64,000 bases of DNA from Philopedon plagiatum (Eukaryota; Arthropoda; Insecta; Coleoptera; Curculionidae): positions 78,465,809 through 78,529,808 of the forward strand of contig OZ020192.1 in assembly GCA_963971165.1 (NCBI GenBank), read 5' to 3'. This document shows positions 1 through 10,340 of the stretch, one piece after another; within the stretch, counting starts at the first letter, position 1; every line of letters begins with the position of its first letter. The notes under the pieces are model-generated. The model did not search any database and was not told the origin of the DNA. It saw only the letters and a program-made list of their open reading frames with translations. A program made the translations under genes and the position numbers.

Positions 1-633
1 CCCGAAATTTTATTTTTATACGGTTATTGAGCATTACAAAATAAGCAGAACTAGTTTTGCGCAATTTGAAATGTACAAAACTATTTCTGTACATTTCTGA
101 ATGGCCAGCACTAGTTATGCTTTTTTCATTTAATCAGCGCGAAGCGTCCGAATAAAATAAAGTTGGAAATGTTATTTAAATAATATATTTTATTTAAATA
201 CTGACAAATACAACAACAAATAAAACTTTATTCTTAGACAGATATTCAGTTAAGTTTAAAAAATTATTTATTTGAACAAGAGCTTGAATGAAGGCACTTA
301 GAATTGCAGATGACATTCTTTTTTCGACAAGAACATGCTCTATTAATACACTTTTTACTGCACATACATGAAATAAAACCTTGTGTAGATCCAGAAATAT
401 CGGAGGATGCAGTTCTAAGTGATATTTCTTTGTCGCACAAACGAAATAAATTCAAAACAAAAAACAACAACATAACCCTACTCTTTATTTGGGTTTGGGA
501 GTCTGTAAAACAAGCCTAACTAGTGCTGGCCATTCAGAAATGTACAGAACTAGTTTTGTACATTTCAAATTGCGCAAAACTAGTTCTGCTTATTTTGTAA
601 TGCTCAATAACCGTATAAAAATAAAATTTCGGG
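1..633. mobile_element. Inverted-repeat element, left edge possibly cut by window
   Basis: Positions 1-116 are the near-perfect reverse complement of 518-633, leaving a 401-bp core. The core encodes, on the minus strand, the Cys-rich tail described separately. Both arms carry repeated short blocks built on ACTAGTTTTGCG. Sequence just outside (634-700) repeats the same ACTAGTTTTGCG block and a CGGGCATTGCCCG palindrome, so the element may extend beyond 633 and, symmetrically, left of the window. I infer a non-autonomous DNA transposon that kept only the 3' end of its gene; no target duplication can be checked because the left flank is missing. Confidence 0.75.
264..473 (-). pseudogene. C-terminal Cys-rich (CXC-like) tail of a transposon integrase/transposase
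   Basis: The 69-codon minus-strand frame ends in a dense cysteine block with C-x3-C, C-x-C and CNSKC patterns and finishes SCSNK. Tails of this kind close KRBA2-like/Ginger-type integrase proteins of insects and fish; that family link is from memory of the pattern, not a search. An AATAAA signal overlaps the stop codon (267-272 on the complement), as expected for the 3' end of a gene. The catalytic core is absent, so this is a truncated remnant between inverted-repeat arms. A Tesmin/TSO1-type CXC domain is the alternative reading. Confidence 0.45.
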
Positions 634-993
634 TTTGGGAAATATTCGTTGCTCAAAACTAGTTTTGCGTATTTTTTTCGGGCATTGCCCGAATTCGACT
701 ATTGAGCGTAACATATATAATATACTTGCATTATACTGACATAGATATTTTGTTAGTATTTCTTATTATAGGATCAAGATAATTGTTATCAGAAAATAAT
801 TAGCAACATAATAAGACTTGCAATAATTATTAATAGTTATCTAAGTATCAGGTCCCTTTACCTATTACCTGGAAGGGCGGCTTTATTTATCAATACCTAA
901 ATCTGGAACCTAGATTATACCGTTTCCACGTTAGTTCTAGTCATTATTGTTTTTTTTTATTGTGCAAATCTACGAGTTTATTGTGTCGTTTTA
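634..993. other. AT-rich spacer, no gene seen
   Basis: Intronic sequence of the transketolase gene by position. It holds a further ACTAGTTTTGCG block near 655-670 and a CGGGCATTGCCCG palindrome near 690-702 that probably belong to the element at 1-633; the rest is AT-rich with no recognisable motif. Confidence 0.5.
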
Positions 994-1308
994 GTGTCAT
1001 TTGTTTATTATCGAGTGAGAACCTACGAAGTAATGGAGATTTTTCAGGGACCATCTAAAAGAACTAAAGTTGTTTCGTCATCAGTGAATGAAAAAATTTT
1101 CATTTTAAACTGTTATAATTCGATGTATCTAATTATTATATATAGTTCAATACAAGTGTTGACAATTGAATTGTGTGCTATAATGTTAGGTGTCTCAAAA
1201 TCAGCTGTTTACAAAATAATAAAAGAATCCATAAATGTAAGTGTTAAACCGCCAATGAAATCTGAAGGTCAGTCAACATTAAAAATGGAGGACGATTTAA
1301 AGCAATGA
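994..1308 (+). pseudogene. N-terminal HTH fragment of an IS630/Tc1-type (DDE_3) transposase
   Basis: The frame contains a helix-turn-helix stretch, LGVSKSAVYKIIKE, preceded by a conserved-looking leader (SSSVNEKIFILNCYN). This matches the start of insect DDE_3 transposases, which read 'ILNVY...TGVS..TVY.I..E'. It stops at TGA (1306-1308) with no catalytic domain downstream. The C-terminal half of a protein of the same kind lies at 17040-17350, but the two are far apart and cannot be shown to be one copy. The first methionine is arbitrary; coding homology starts near 1034. Confidence 0.45.
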
Positions 1309-1689
1309 CTAAGAAAGTATATGCCTTTTCTCCAATAAAGATATTCCTTTCTTGTACAAAATGTTTGTTACAGTCCATGATTAGCCAAATTATTCTAACA
1401 CTTTGGAAAATTTTAGAACATGTAGATTTCCCGTAAAAAAAGGCTTAGCAAAAAATCTGTTTTAATAGATTGACCCGAAGGATGGTCAACCAGTTTCAAT
1501 CCACCTAGTACTGGTTTAAAGTAAAATCTTCTAGTTGATCAGCGAAGTTTTGACAATTTTTCGTTCTGTCCTGATTTCTTCTGATATTTCAGCGATTTAC
1601 TTACTTTCAAATGATTTTCGTCTTGAAACTTGTTGCTAAAATTAATTGAGTCATATTATTGCTCACTTTCTCTGTAACAGTCAAACCCC

Positions 1690-2570
1690 ACACAACTTAA
1701 TTAAAACCATCGAAAACCTATATTCGGCCAACCAAGTTCAAGCCAGAATCAACGGAGAGCTCACGGAATCGATACCAGTGAGCAAGGGCATTCGACAAAG
1801 AGACTCATTAAGTCCGATTCTCTTTAGTATTGACGAAAATAATAAAGAGAGTACGTAAGTTGAAGGGTGACCGCGAGATAAAAATGTGTTATGCTGATGA
1901 CGCTGTACTAGTAGCAGAAAATGAAGACGATCTACAGAGACTACTACAATTATTTAACCGAACAGCAAAATCACTTAATATCTGCTTCTAAAGCAAAATG
2001 TATGACCACTTTAAAGGCACCGATTAGATGTAAGCTTGTTGTCTACGGAAAGATCATTCAGCAGAAGACAAAATTCAAATATCTCATATAAATTTGTGGT
2101 TATGGTAATGTTGAAGCAGAGGTACGAAAACAAACTAACAAAGCAACCAGAATAGCAGCATGCCTAAATAACACCACCTGGCAAAACAAACACATTGGGG
2201 TAGAAACGAAGACTGGCATCTACAAGACGAGTATTAGACCAATAATGACATAATAATATATTGCAGAAACACGACCTAACACAACAAAAACTCTGCGGCT
2301 AATAGAAACAACGGAAATGAAGGTACTTCAGAAGATTGCTCGAAAACCGCTGATGGACAGAGAGAGAGCAGCGAAAACATCAGAAGAAGTGCAAAGTGGA
2401 TGATATAAACTAGATATTGGAAAGAAAAGTGAAATGGGACCAGCATATTAATTGCATGGACTATACGAGAATAATAGTCAAAATAGTATGTGGCAAATCG
2501 CTTTTAGGCCGCAGACCGCAGAAGTGTAGGGAGGCCTCGAAAAAGATGGAGCGATAATTTGGGACCACCC
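1690..2570 (+). pseudogene. Decayed non-LTR reverse transcriptase, RTE-like
   Basis: Conserved RT blocks are readable across several frames. An 'IPVSKGIRQ.DSLSP.LF' block sits near 1780-1825, then the catalytic box CYADDAVLVAENEDDL near 1884-1932, then a thumb/C-terminal region ending in GRPRKRWSDNL near 2530-2562. The YADD box is intact but the frame is broken by stops and shifts (for example just after 1858 and near 1990). The endonuclease and N-terminal RT are missing. The C-terminal signature is typical of RTE-type elements common in insect genomes. Nested in the transketolase intron, same strand. Confidence 0.7.
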
Positions 2571-2996
2571 GAATAGGCATAGGGAATAGGCAGATGCCTA
2601 AGCTAGAGAAGGAAAAAGAACAATATTATTGTCCAAAATACATACTTAAATTGTATTTGTCTTTGTAAATTTGCGAAAAGAGTAAACAATAACTTTATAG
2701 TATAAAACACTGGTCAGGTTAAAACTTTGATTATAATCAAAAATAATTATTAATTAATTATCAAACTATGCAAGTTTTAGTGATAGTAAATCCCGGGGAA
2801 TATTTGTATGTTCATTTGTATTGTGTCATACAGAACATACATACATAAAAAAAATAATATATCCGTATTGACAGTAGATAATGAGTAGCATAGTTTTATC
2901 CCTTGCATCGAGCACATATTATTATGTAGCTTTTTACTCAATTCTAATAATATGAATAAGGCTGCTAATGAAAGATGTTTGACATAGACTTACATA
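2571..2996. other. Spacer after RTE fragment, no gene seen
   Basis: The first part continues the 3' end of the RTE-like fragment as a purine-rich tail; the rest is AT-rich. No ORF or inverted repeat is evident before the foldback element at 2997. Confidence 0.4.
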
Positions 2997-4305
2997 TCAC
3001 AGGCACACAAAAAGAAGTTTCTTTTTCGGTAGACTAGACCCCCTAAGCCACATGTATTTTGGGCTGCTAAACATGAATTTGACATCAAAATTAGTCCATC
3101 GGGTCAGAATTTTTTTCTAACCTCAAAAATATTTCAAAATAGCGAAAAATGGCGCTCTATTATAATGCAAAGCTATATAACTCAGAAGTAAATAGCTGAC
3201 ATCACGAGAAATACTGCGCGTCTGATAAATTGATGAAAATAAATTCTCAAGTATGTGGTTCTAAGCGAATATAGGTTAGGATTTCAACCTAAATAATGTC
3301 TGTATGATTGTGGCGGATTCATTTTTAAAAGATTTATTATTTGGGTGTTACGCCACTCTACTGTTAAGGAAACTTAAAGTAATATTAATATTCATTAACA
3401 GTAGGGTGGCGCAACACCCAAATAATAAATCTTTTAAAAATTTAACTTTGAAAAAGCTTGCGTGAATGCATACGCTTACAAATTTCATGAAAGTTAGGAA
3501 ATGGAAAGTTTTTGGTAAAAGGAATTCAACAATAGACTTGATAAATCCAATGATGACCACGTTTTAACCTAAAAAAACACAGTAGTCAAAATTATGTACT
3601 ATACATAGACTTATCGGAATGCTCGATGACTGCGTGAATTGAGAGAAATATATTATGCTACAAGGCTTACTGTCCCCGGCTTAAATAATTCAAGTTGAAA
3701 TTCTCATCCATACCCTAAAAGCATTGTATCCTTGTGCATTGAAATTCACAGGATTTTTATTTTATTGCGTTTCCTCTCATTTCACGCAATCATCGAGCGT
3801 TCGGATGGGTCTATATGCAGAATTTCGACTACCGTAATTTTTTTTTTGAGGTTAGAACGTGGTCATCATTCGATTTATCAATTCTGTTGTTGAATTCCAT
3901 TTGTGCGCGTACCAGAAACTTTCCATTTCCTAACTTTCATACAATTTGTCCGTTTTGAATACATTCCCGCAAGTTTTTTCAAAGTTAGGTTGGACCTATA
4001 TTCGCTGAGAACCACATACTTGAGTATTTTTTTTAAATTAAATTAATATATTATATATTTAAAAAAAAAATTAAATATTAAATTTTCATAAATTTATCAC
4101 ACGGGCACAACTTCTCGTGATATCAGGGAGTTAGAATGAAGCATCATTTTTCGCTATTTTCATCTATTTTTGAGGTTAGAAAATAATCCTGCCCTGATGG
4201 AGCAATTCTGATGTCAAATTCGTGTTCAGCAGCTCAAAATACATACGGGAAGGAGGTGTAGTCTACCGAACATGAGACATTTGTATGCCTGTGTGTGTAA
4301 TCTTT
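2997..4305. mobile_element. 1.3 kb foldback/TIR element with a nested MITE
   Basis: The left arm (2997-3287 plus 3441-3575) is the imperfect reverse complement of the right arm (about 3849-4302). Outer ends read ATCACAGGCA; inner arms share blocks such as GGTAGACTA, AACCACATACTTGAG and CTAACTTTCAT. About 270 bp at 3576-3848 is unpaired. The left arm is interrupted at 3288-3440 by a small palindromic insertion absent from the right arm, and the right arm carries an A/T-rich expansion near 4030-4080. No transposase is encoded; the short minus ORF across 3348-3560 merely reads through two arms. Confidence 0.7.
3322..3440. mobile_element. Small palindromic MITE inside foldback arm
   Basis: TTTAAAAGATTTATTATTTG at the left is repeated in inverse at the right, with about 40-bp arms (GGGTGTT..CGCCAC) around a loop of about 30 bp. 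The opposite arm of the host element runs straight through this point, so this is an insertion younger than the host element. Confidence 0.65.
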
Positions 4306-4604
4306 TTAGTTTTGCTCAAGATCTTTTGCTGTTTTTCGTATATAGCAAAAGGTAATTAGCAAACCGCTCACCTTATTTGCCCATAGTATTTCACAGAAAG
4401 GAATATATAGTGCAATGGAATTCTAGGGTGACACTGTAATTGTTTTAGTAATCTATAAATTTATTGCCAATAATAATAAGTTCACCGGTGGTAAAGTAAC
4501 ATTTTAATAATATCTTTCAATTTCGCAATTAATATTAGGCCATAGATTTAATCAAGTACTGTTTAAGTCGATTATTAAACAAATTTCTTCCAACTAAATT
4601 TTAG
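4306..4604 (+). other. End of transketolase intron
   Basis: AT-rich intronic sequence ending in a pyrimidine-containing tract and the acceptor TTTTAG at 4599-4604, directly before the transketolase exon. No branch point is asserted. Confidence 0.7.
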
Positions 4605-5672
4605 ATTCGAATGGGCGCAATTTCCCAGACGAATATCAACTTTGTAGGATCCCATTGTGGGGTATCTATTGGGGAAGATGGAGCTAGCCAAATGGCTCTG
4701 GAGGATATTTCTATGTTTAGGTCAATTCCCGGATCTACGGTCTTTTATCCAGCCGACGCAGTATCTTGTGAAAGATCTGTAGAATTAGCTGCCAACACTA
4801 AAGGTATCTGCTTTATTAGAGTAAGCAGACCTCCAACCAAAGTTATCTACCCGAATAACCATGACTTCCAGGTAAATAGTTGATGACTTAAACTAGAGAT
4901 ATATTGTGAAGTACTATTTAAGATTCGGCAAGGCCATGTGAGTTTTTTAAGTGATGAAATAATATTTGGTATACGCTTTGCTTTGTTTAAAATTGCAAAC
5001 TAGTAAAGCCAATGAAATCAGTAAACACATATCACATTGCCAAATAATTCACAAATGATTGGTGCTTGCTGGTTTGTGATCCCTCTAAATAAAACAAAGT
5101 TATTTCATCACGTTTATTATCTGTATTCCACCAAATTTAATAAATATTACAAATATAAATTAAAGGATTTATATACAGAATGTTTTTAGTTTCTAAAGTT
5201 ACGGCATGTGTAAATGTTATCTAAATGTTAATTTACATATACTAACAAAAGTTATCTTTTCCTTCAGATTGGCAAATCTAATGTTATTATTTCTTCCAAC
5301 AACGATAAAGTTCTTTTAATTGGTGGTGGAGTTACCTTGCAAGAAGCCATTATAGCTGCTGAACAACTTGCCCAAGAGGGTATCAACGTGAGAGTTTTAG
5401 ATCTGTTTACCATCAAACCCATTGACCAATCAGGTCTTATTAAAAATGCAAAAGAATGTGGTGGAAGAATCTTAGTTGTGGAAGATCACTATCCAGAAGG
5501 TGGTATCGGTGAAGCAGTACTGTCTGCTGTTGCCGAAGAAAGAGACATTTACGTCAGAAAAATTGCCGTTCCCAGAGTACCTCGATCAGGAACCACTGCC
5601 ACTCTTTTGGATTACTATGGGCTATCAGCTAAACATATTGTAAAATATGTCCAAGAAGTTATTAAACATTAA
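4605..5672 (+). CDS. Tkt: Transketolase, last two exons (3' part of gene)
   Basis: Transketolase transfers two-carbon units between sugar phosphates in the cytosolic non-oxidative pentose phosphate pathway, using thiamine diphosphate and a divalent metal. Exon A is 4605-4871 (89 codons, acceptor TTAG before it, donor CAG/GTAAAT after it). Exon B is 5268-5672 (134 codons plus TAA, acceptor TTCCTTCAG). The 396-nt intron is phase 0. Exon A opens with IRMG and carries GSHCGVSIGEDGASQMALED, the conserved substrate/cofactor region, and SRPP with the substrate arginine. Exon B is the C-terminal transketolase domain (TIKPID, VVEDHYPEGGIGEAV, RVPRSG). The 223 residues are about the last third of a protein near 620 residues. 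Upstream exons are not in the window, so the preceding intron exceeds 4.6 kb and is filled with transposons. Reading frames are intact. Confidence 0.96.
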
Positions 5673-5759
5673 TATGTTATAATGAAATAACTTTCTGTGT
5701 TATTTTAAAAAACTGCATGTATTTGGTTTCAGTAATATATTTATTGTACCAAAGTATAT

Positions 5760-5765
5760 ATTAAA
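5760..5765 (+). promoter_or_regulatory. Candidate poly(A) signal of transketolase
   Basis: ATTAAA, the common AATAAA variant, lies 88 bp after the stop codon and is followed by a T/GT-rich stretch (TTGTTTGTATTTTTATTTGG). No AATAAA occurs between the stop and this site. Confidence 0.4.
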
Positions 5766-5772
5766 AGCCATA

Positions 5773-6682
5773 TTATATTGTTTGTATTTTTATTTGGAAT
5801 ACATCATAAATTATCTTTAATTGCCGAAGATTGTATCAACATTCTGACACAAACGGAGTTATCACAAATTATTGTCCTAAATATCGAACGCGCTGCAACA
5901 CATTCATTCCTTTCACCTCTAATATTATGGCTGTTATTTTGTGAACCAACATTAACGAAAGTTAAAAAAATGCAACTTCACAGTAATACCTACGTATTTC
6001 ACATGTGCATCAACCTTTGCTGCTCCAATCAAATAACTATTTTGGTTGCAGCTTTCAAATATAATGATTTCTTGTATTAAATAAAAATTTTCCAGTTTAA
6101 CAAAAGTAGTTTGGTACCTACCACTGAATTTTTTTTTAATGATGTATGCCCAAATAGGTTGTTTGAACATGGTTTAGTACATCAGGTTGCTTCCCTTTCA
6201 TATTAAAGAAATGGTTTGAAAGGATGTTTAATACATTTTCTGACACAGTATGGCCCGGTTCCGATGATGCAACTAGTCGCGGCGACAAAATTGCAGCAAT
6301 TGTTTGTTGCCGTATGCGTTCACAGTGAACACAATGTAGCTGAAATTTTCTAGTAGAATAGTATTTATATAATACTTATAGTTAAATTATTCGTATAGGT
6401 AAAGAAAAGATTTCTATAACAAAGAATAATAAAATCAATGAAGTTGAAAACTGGCAAAGCAAACATTTTTGTGTTAAAAAATTTTATTATAATTTATTTT
6501 TCAATAAAATCTTTAATTGATTTATTGAAGTGGTTTCGGTCTATCTTCACATACAATGGTATTTTGCGATACCAAGAAAGTTTACTCAGTTTCAACATTC
6601 TTATTATAAATGATCAAAACAGTTTTTGCAACTCTGACTAATAAGAAATGGTTGTTTGAATGATGTTTTCACCTCTTCAGAC
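5773..6682. other. Intergenic AT-rich sequence, no gene seen
   Basis: Downstream of transketolase. Short open frames here have no recognisable motif or codon signal. At 6683-6704 a short stretch (GTGGGCGGAGTCAACGTCAA) resembles the Penelope pseudo-LTR seen near 9062, suggesting a solo fragment abutting the palindrome. Confidence 0.4.
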
Positions 6683-7360
6683 TGAGTGGGCGGAGTCAAC
6701 GTCAACCATCTAAAAATAACGCTGAGGCTAAATTCACTACAAAACAATATACATCTTTGAACCGTGTCGTTAAAACTTAAAAACGAGTTTCGTGTATCAA
6801 AAACTAAAAGTCATTCAATATTAAATTTAATATAAGTGTGATCAGTCCCTTTTTGCATGTTAGTCCTTCTTCACTAGGATCGAAGGAAATCCAGGAACCT
6901 TGTTCCGTTTAAAGATGTTAATTGGACGCCAGACTGTGACAAATTTGAACAAATGGATCAACGTCCCTAGATTGGCCCAGAGTCAACCTGTTTCCTTCTC
7001 ACTTTCTCACACTTGGAATCAAACTACCTGCTTACCCACCCATATTATAAACATAAAAAACAAAATTAAATTACAAATATGCTCCCCATCTCACAGAGGC
7101 CGAACCCACCAGCATCTGTTGACACACTGTCTTTTGTCTATTCACTTTAGGTGTCCCATACAAATTATAAAACACTGCAATCTTATTGATGACTTATAAG
7201 TCCTGAGTACTGTCAGCGTACTACGTAACTATATTGTTCTACAGACACCACATAAAAAGCTATAATGTCCTGTGGACTCTAAACAGAACTGACTCATCAG
7301 TTATATACAGTACAATATAACCTGCACTAAACTAAAATTGATCAGGACATTCCAAATATA

Positions 7361-7580
7361 AATTGACCCGTGGTCACTAAAAAAAGGTCAATCTGCAATC
7401 TAGCAGACTGGCTCGATTGTACTTTATATACCAGAAAGCTATATTGTGCTACGGATACCAAATACAATACTGTATTTTCCTATCGGGACACTCCACATAT
7501 AAATTGACCTGTGGTCACTAAAAAAGGGTCAATCTGCAATCTAGCGGACGGGCTCGATGGTACTTTGTGTACCAGAAAAT
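7361..7580. repeat. Duplicated block within palindrome arm
   Basis: A segment built from ATTGACC..GGTCACTAAAAAA, GGTCAATCTGCAATCTAGC and GCTCGAT.GTACTTT occurs at 7361-7437 and again at 7497-7572. Both are followed by CCAGAAA and a 'tattgt.ctacgga.acc' module that also recurs at 7236-7250 and 7580-7660. The same arrangement is mirrored in the right arm near 10980-11220. These are direct tandem repeats of an unclassified element. Confidence 0.65.
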
Positions 7581-8149
7581 TTATTGTCCTACGGACACCC
7601 AATTCAAAACTATATTATCCAACAGACACCTCATACAAAACTATACTGTCCTATGGGCACTCTAAATTAACTTGACTTGCAGTCACTTTACTTTCTAGAC
7701 TACTAACGCATCTATAGGTACTATAATATCGTACTACAAATTACTTAGGTACATTCTTTAATTCTCCAATTTTGTTGGTTGCAATATATTTGATCCCATG
7801 GACCTGGCCATTCTTTAGCTGAAGAAACTGGACAAACTACTTTCTGAGCCCGCTTATTATAACTGAACAAACTGTAGCTGAACTATAGTAGGGTAAACTG
7901 ACCATGGCTGATTAAACTAGCCGAATACTATAGATATGCTACTATCTAGGTGAATTAGCTACATTAACTATAGTAGAACTGACTATACCTGAAATGGCTA
8001 GCTGAATTAACTATAAGTGTCTGGGGTAGCGTGGAGATGTTTAAGAGCTCCCATCTTACAAATGTATCTAATATCTGCCAGGACTCTTTTATCATTTTCT
8101 ATAAAGTACGAAGCTACCCCTTAGACGTCTCATTGGTCTCAAGATCAAG

Positions 8150-8440
8150 GAGGACCCTGCACTCTAATTTACAAGTACAGTAGTTTTATTTTATAAGTAG
8201 AAACTCACTAAGAAGGGATTTTCCAAATTCAACCCCTAAAAGGGTCATAAGGGGGTTGAAAGTTTGTATGGAGAAAAAATATTAGTTGGTCCTATTAACT
8301 TGAAACTCCACAGAAGTACTCCAAAAAATAAATGATTAAACACGTGTTTTACAGTTTTTAATAAATCAACCCCTAATGGGGGTTCAAAGTTTGTAATGGA
8401 GTAAAATTGTTATATCGCGGAAGTCGCGGGTGCAAGCTAG
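8150..8440 (+). mobile_element. Helitron-type 3' end, left arm copy
   Basis: The segment ends ATATCGCGGAAGTCGCGGG then TGCAAGCTAG before T. A CGCG-based hairpin shortly before a CTAG end, with insertion before T, is the usual Helitron 3' terminus. The preceding text (TTCAACCCCTAA.. GGGGGTTGAAAGTTTGTATGG) is typical of short non-autonomous insect Helitrons. The 5' end is not defined here. A Penelope fragment begins within a few bases after the CTAG. Confidence 0.55.
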
Positions 8441-8479
8441 TTTCACATAAAAATTTGAATCCGCTGTGTACAAGTTGTC

Positions 8480-9060
8480 ACAAGGATCCTGAAGTCGTTC
8501 AAACCACCTAAACCTAATCTAAGTCACCAGGAGAGACAAGCTCTCAAGAAACTGAATATGGCAGAAAACATCACTATTCTTCCAGCTGATAAAGGAAATG
8601 CCACTGTCATCATGAATTAGGAGTACTACAACACAAAAATGAAACAACTCCTAAACGATCCAAGCTACAAACCTGTCTCCAGAGAGCCTATAACATACTT
8701 GGAAAAAACAACAAAGTCCAAAATTATAGGATCACCCATAGACGAAGATACTAAACAGAAGCTCATTCCTAGAGAAAAATCGAGTCGATGCGCGAAATTC
8801 TACGGTCGCCCAAAAATCCACAAAGACACGACCAACTGTCAGCGCTTTTAACTCTCCGACATATAATTTTGAGAAATATCTGGCTAGTATACTGCAACCC
8901 ATAGTTGAAAAAGCGGACTCTTATGTTAAAAACTCTGAACACTTCACCCATATTATAGACTCCCTCACCTCAGCACGACATCATCGCCAGTTTCGACGTC
9001 AAATCTCTGTACCCAAGCATACCAGTAAATGAAGCACTGCAACAAATAGCAGGACAATAG
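8480..9060 (+). pseudogene. Penelope-like reverse transcriptase, truncated (left arm)
   Basis: Readable Penelope-like RT blocks include ILPADKGNATVIM (about 8576-8614), the KFYGRPKIHK motif (about 8798-8826), YLASILQPIVEKADSYVKNS and catalytic motif A in IASFDVKSLYPSIPV (about 8983-9027). After motif A the frame ends at AGGACAATAG and the sequence switches directly to the pseudo-LTR, so motifs B-E and the endonuclease are gone. There is an in-frame TAG after IMN (absent from the mirror copy, which reads TCG) and frame changes near 8850 and 8965. Non-functional. Confidence 0.8.
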
Positions 9061-9239
9061 TGAGGGGGCGGAGTCAACGCCAAACAGCCAGAACCGCTAC
9101 AACCTCCGACGCAGGCCATAAATACCGAGAGTCAAGACAAAGATTCATCAGTTTACGACTTGACAGCAACGAGTAAGCATTGAAAATGCCAAGTGAGACC
9201 TTGGCGAAACGTCTGCCAGATTCCCATAGCAATTTAACA
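9061..9239 (+). repeat. Penelope pseudo-LTR (left arm)
   Basis: Starts with GAGGGGGCGGAGTCAACGCC, runs through GACTTGACAGCAACGAGTAAGC and ends at the palindrome centre. The same sequence, diverged, flanks the Penelope endonuclease fragment at 44911-45108 and 45440-45541. Penelope-like elements usually carry such direct or inverted pseudo-LTRs. Contains the hammerhead-like motif listed separately. Confidence 0.7.
9180..9213 (+). ncRNA. Degenerate hammerhead-ribozyme-like motif (left arm)
   Basis: TTGAAAAT is followed by a perfect 6-bp stem, GCCAAG (9188-9193) with CTTGGC (9200-9205), then GAAAC and GTC. This matches the hammerhead order core / stem II / GAAA / cleavage triplet. The CUGAUGA core is mutated here; the other copies read TTGATAA, nearer the core but lacking the catalytic G. 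Hammerheads are known in Penelope-like pseudo-LTRs, so a decayed relic is plausible; activity is unlikely. Confidence 0.4.
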
Positions 9240-9254
9240 AATGAACGGACATTC

Positions 9255-9424
9255 TGTTAAATTGCTATGGGAATCTGGCAGACGTTTCGCCAAGGTCTCA
9301 CTTGGCATTATCAATGCTTACTCGTTGCTGTCAAGTCGTAAACTGATGAATCTTTGTCTTGACTCTCGGTATTTATGGCCTGCGTCGGCGGTTCTGGCTG
9401 TTTGGCGTTGACTCCGCCCCCTCA
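9255..9424 (-). repeat. Penelope pseudo-LTR (right arm)
   Basis: Mirror copy of 9061-9239, with the same junction to the truncated RT. The hammerhead-like motif is at 9281-9314 on the minus strand and here reads TTGATAA before the GCCAAG/CTTGGC stem. Confidence 0.7.
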
Positions 9425-10015
9425 CTATTGTCCTGCTATTTGTTGCAGTGCTTCATTTACTGGTATGCTTGCGTACAGAGATTTGACGTCGAAACTGGCG
9501 ATGATGTCGTGCTGAGGTGAGGGAGTCTATAATATGGGTGAAGTGTTCAGAGTTTTTAACATAAGAGTCCGCTTTTTCAACTATGGGTTGCAGTATACTA
9601 GCCAGGTATTTCTTAAAATTATATGTGGGAGAGTTAAAAGCGCTGACAATTGGTCGTGTCTTTGTGGATTTTTGGGCGACCGTAGAATTTCGGGCATCGA
9701 CTCGATTTTTCTCTAGGAATGAGCTTCTGTTTAATATCTTCGTCTATGGGTGATCCTATAATTTTGGACTTTGTTGTTTTTTCCAATTATGTTATAGGCT
9801 CTCTGGAGACAGGTTTGTAGCTTGGATCGTTTAGGAGTTGTTTCATTTTTGTGTTGTAGTACTCCGAATTCATGATGACAGTGGCATTTCCTTTATCAGC
9901 TGGAAGAATAGTGATGTTTTCTGCCATATTCAGTTTCTTGAGAGCTTGTCTCTCCTGGTGACTTAGATTAGGTTTAGGTGGTTTGAACGACTTCAGGATC
10001 CTTGTGACAACTTGT
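9425..10015 (-). pseudogene. Penelope-like reverse transcriptase, truncated (right arm)
   Basis: Mirror copy of 8480-9060 on the opposite strand with the same blocks and the same deletion after motif A. It lacks the TAG stop found in the left copy (codon is TCG), and has a few other substitutions, so each arm has since evolved separately to a small degree. Confidence 0.8.
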
Positions 10016-10044
10016 ACACAACGGATTCAAATTTTTATGTGAAA

Positions 10045-10340
10045 CTAGCTTGCACCCGCGACTTCCGCGATATAACAATTTTACTCCATTACAAACTTTG
10101 AACCCCCATTAGGGGTTGATTTATTAAAAACTGTAAAACACGTGTTTAATCATTTATTTTTTGGAGTACTTCTGTGGAGTTTCAAGTTAATAGGACCAAC
10201 TAATATTTTTTCTCCATACAAACTTTCAACCCCCTTATGACCCTTTTAGGGGTTGAATTTGGAAAAATCTCTTCTTAGTGAGTTTCTACTTATAAAATAA
10301 AACTACTGGCCAAATTTCATATTTATAGCTTCAGCGGTTT
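10045..10340 (-). mobile_element. Helitron-type 3' end, right arm copy
   Basis: Mirror of 8150-8440, CTAG end at 10045-10048. This copy keeps about 43 bp (ATAGCTTCAGCGG.. region near 10320) that the left arm lost, so it is the better reference for the element. Confidence 0.5.

Noticed and set aside
5778..6080. 100-codon frame after transketolase
   Set aside because: AT-rich, no motif, overlaps a similar frame on the other strand; likely 3' flank.
7361..7580. Possible CRISPR-like direct repeats
   Set aside because: Only two units of about 77 bp with no regular spacers, in a eukaryotic context; tandem duplication of a transposon piece.
8769..8951. 60-codon minus frame and its mirror at 9534-9716
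   Set aside because: Antisense of the Penelope RT fragments.
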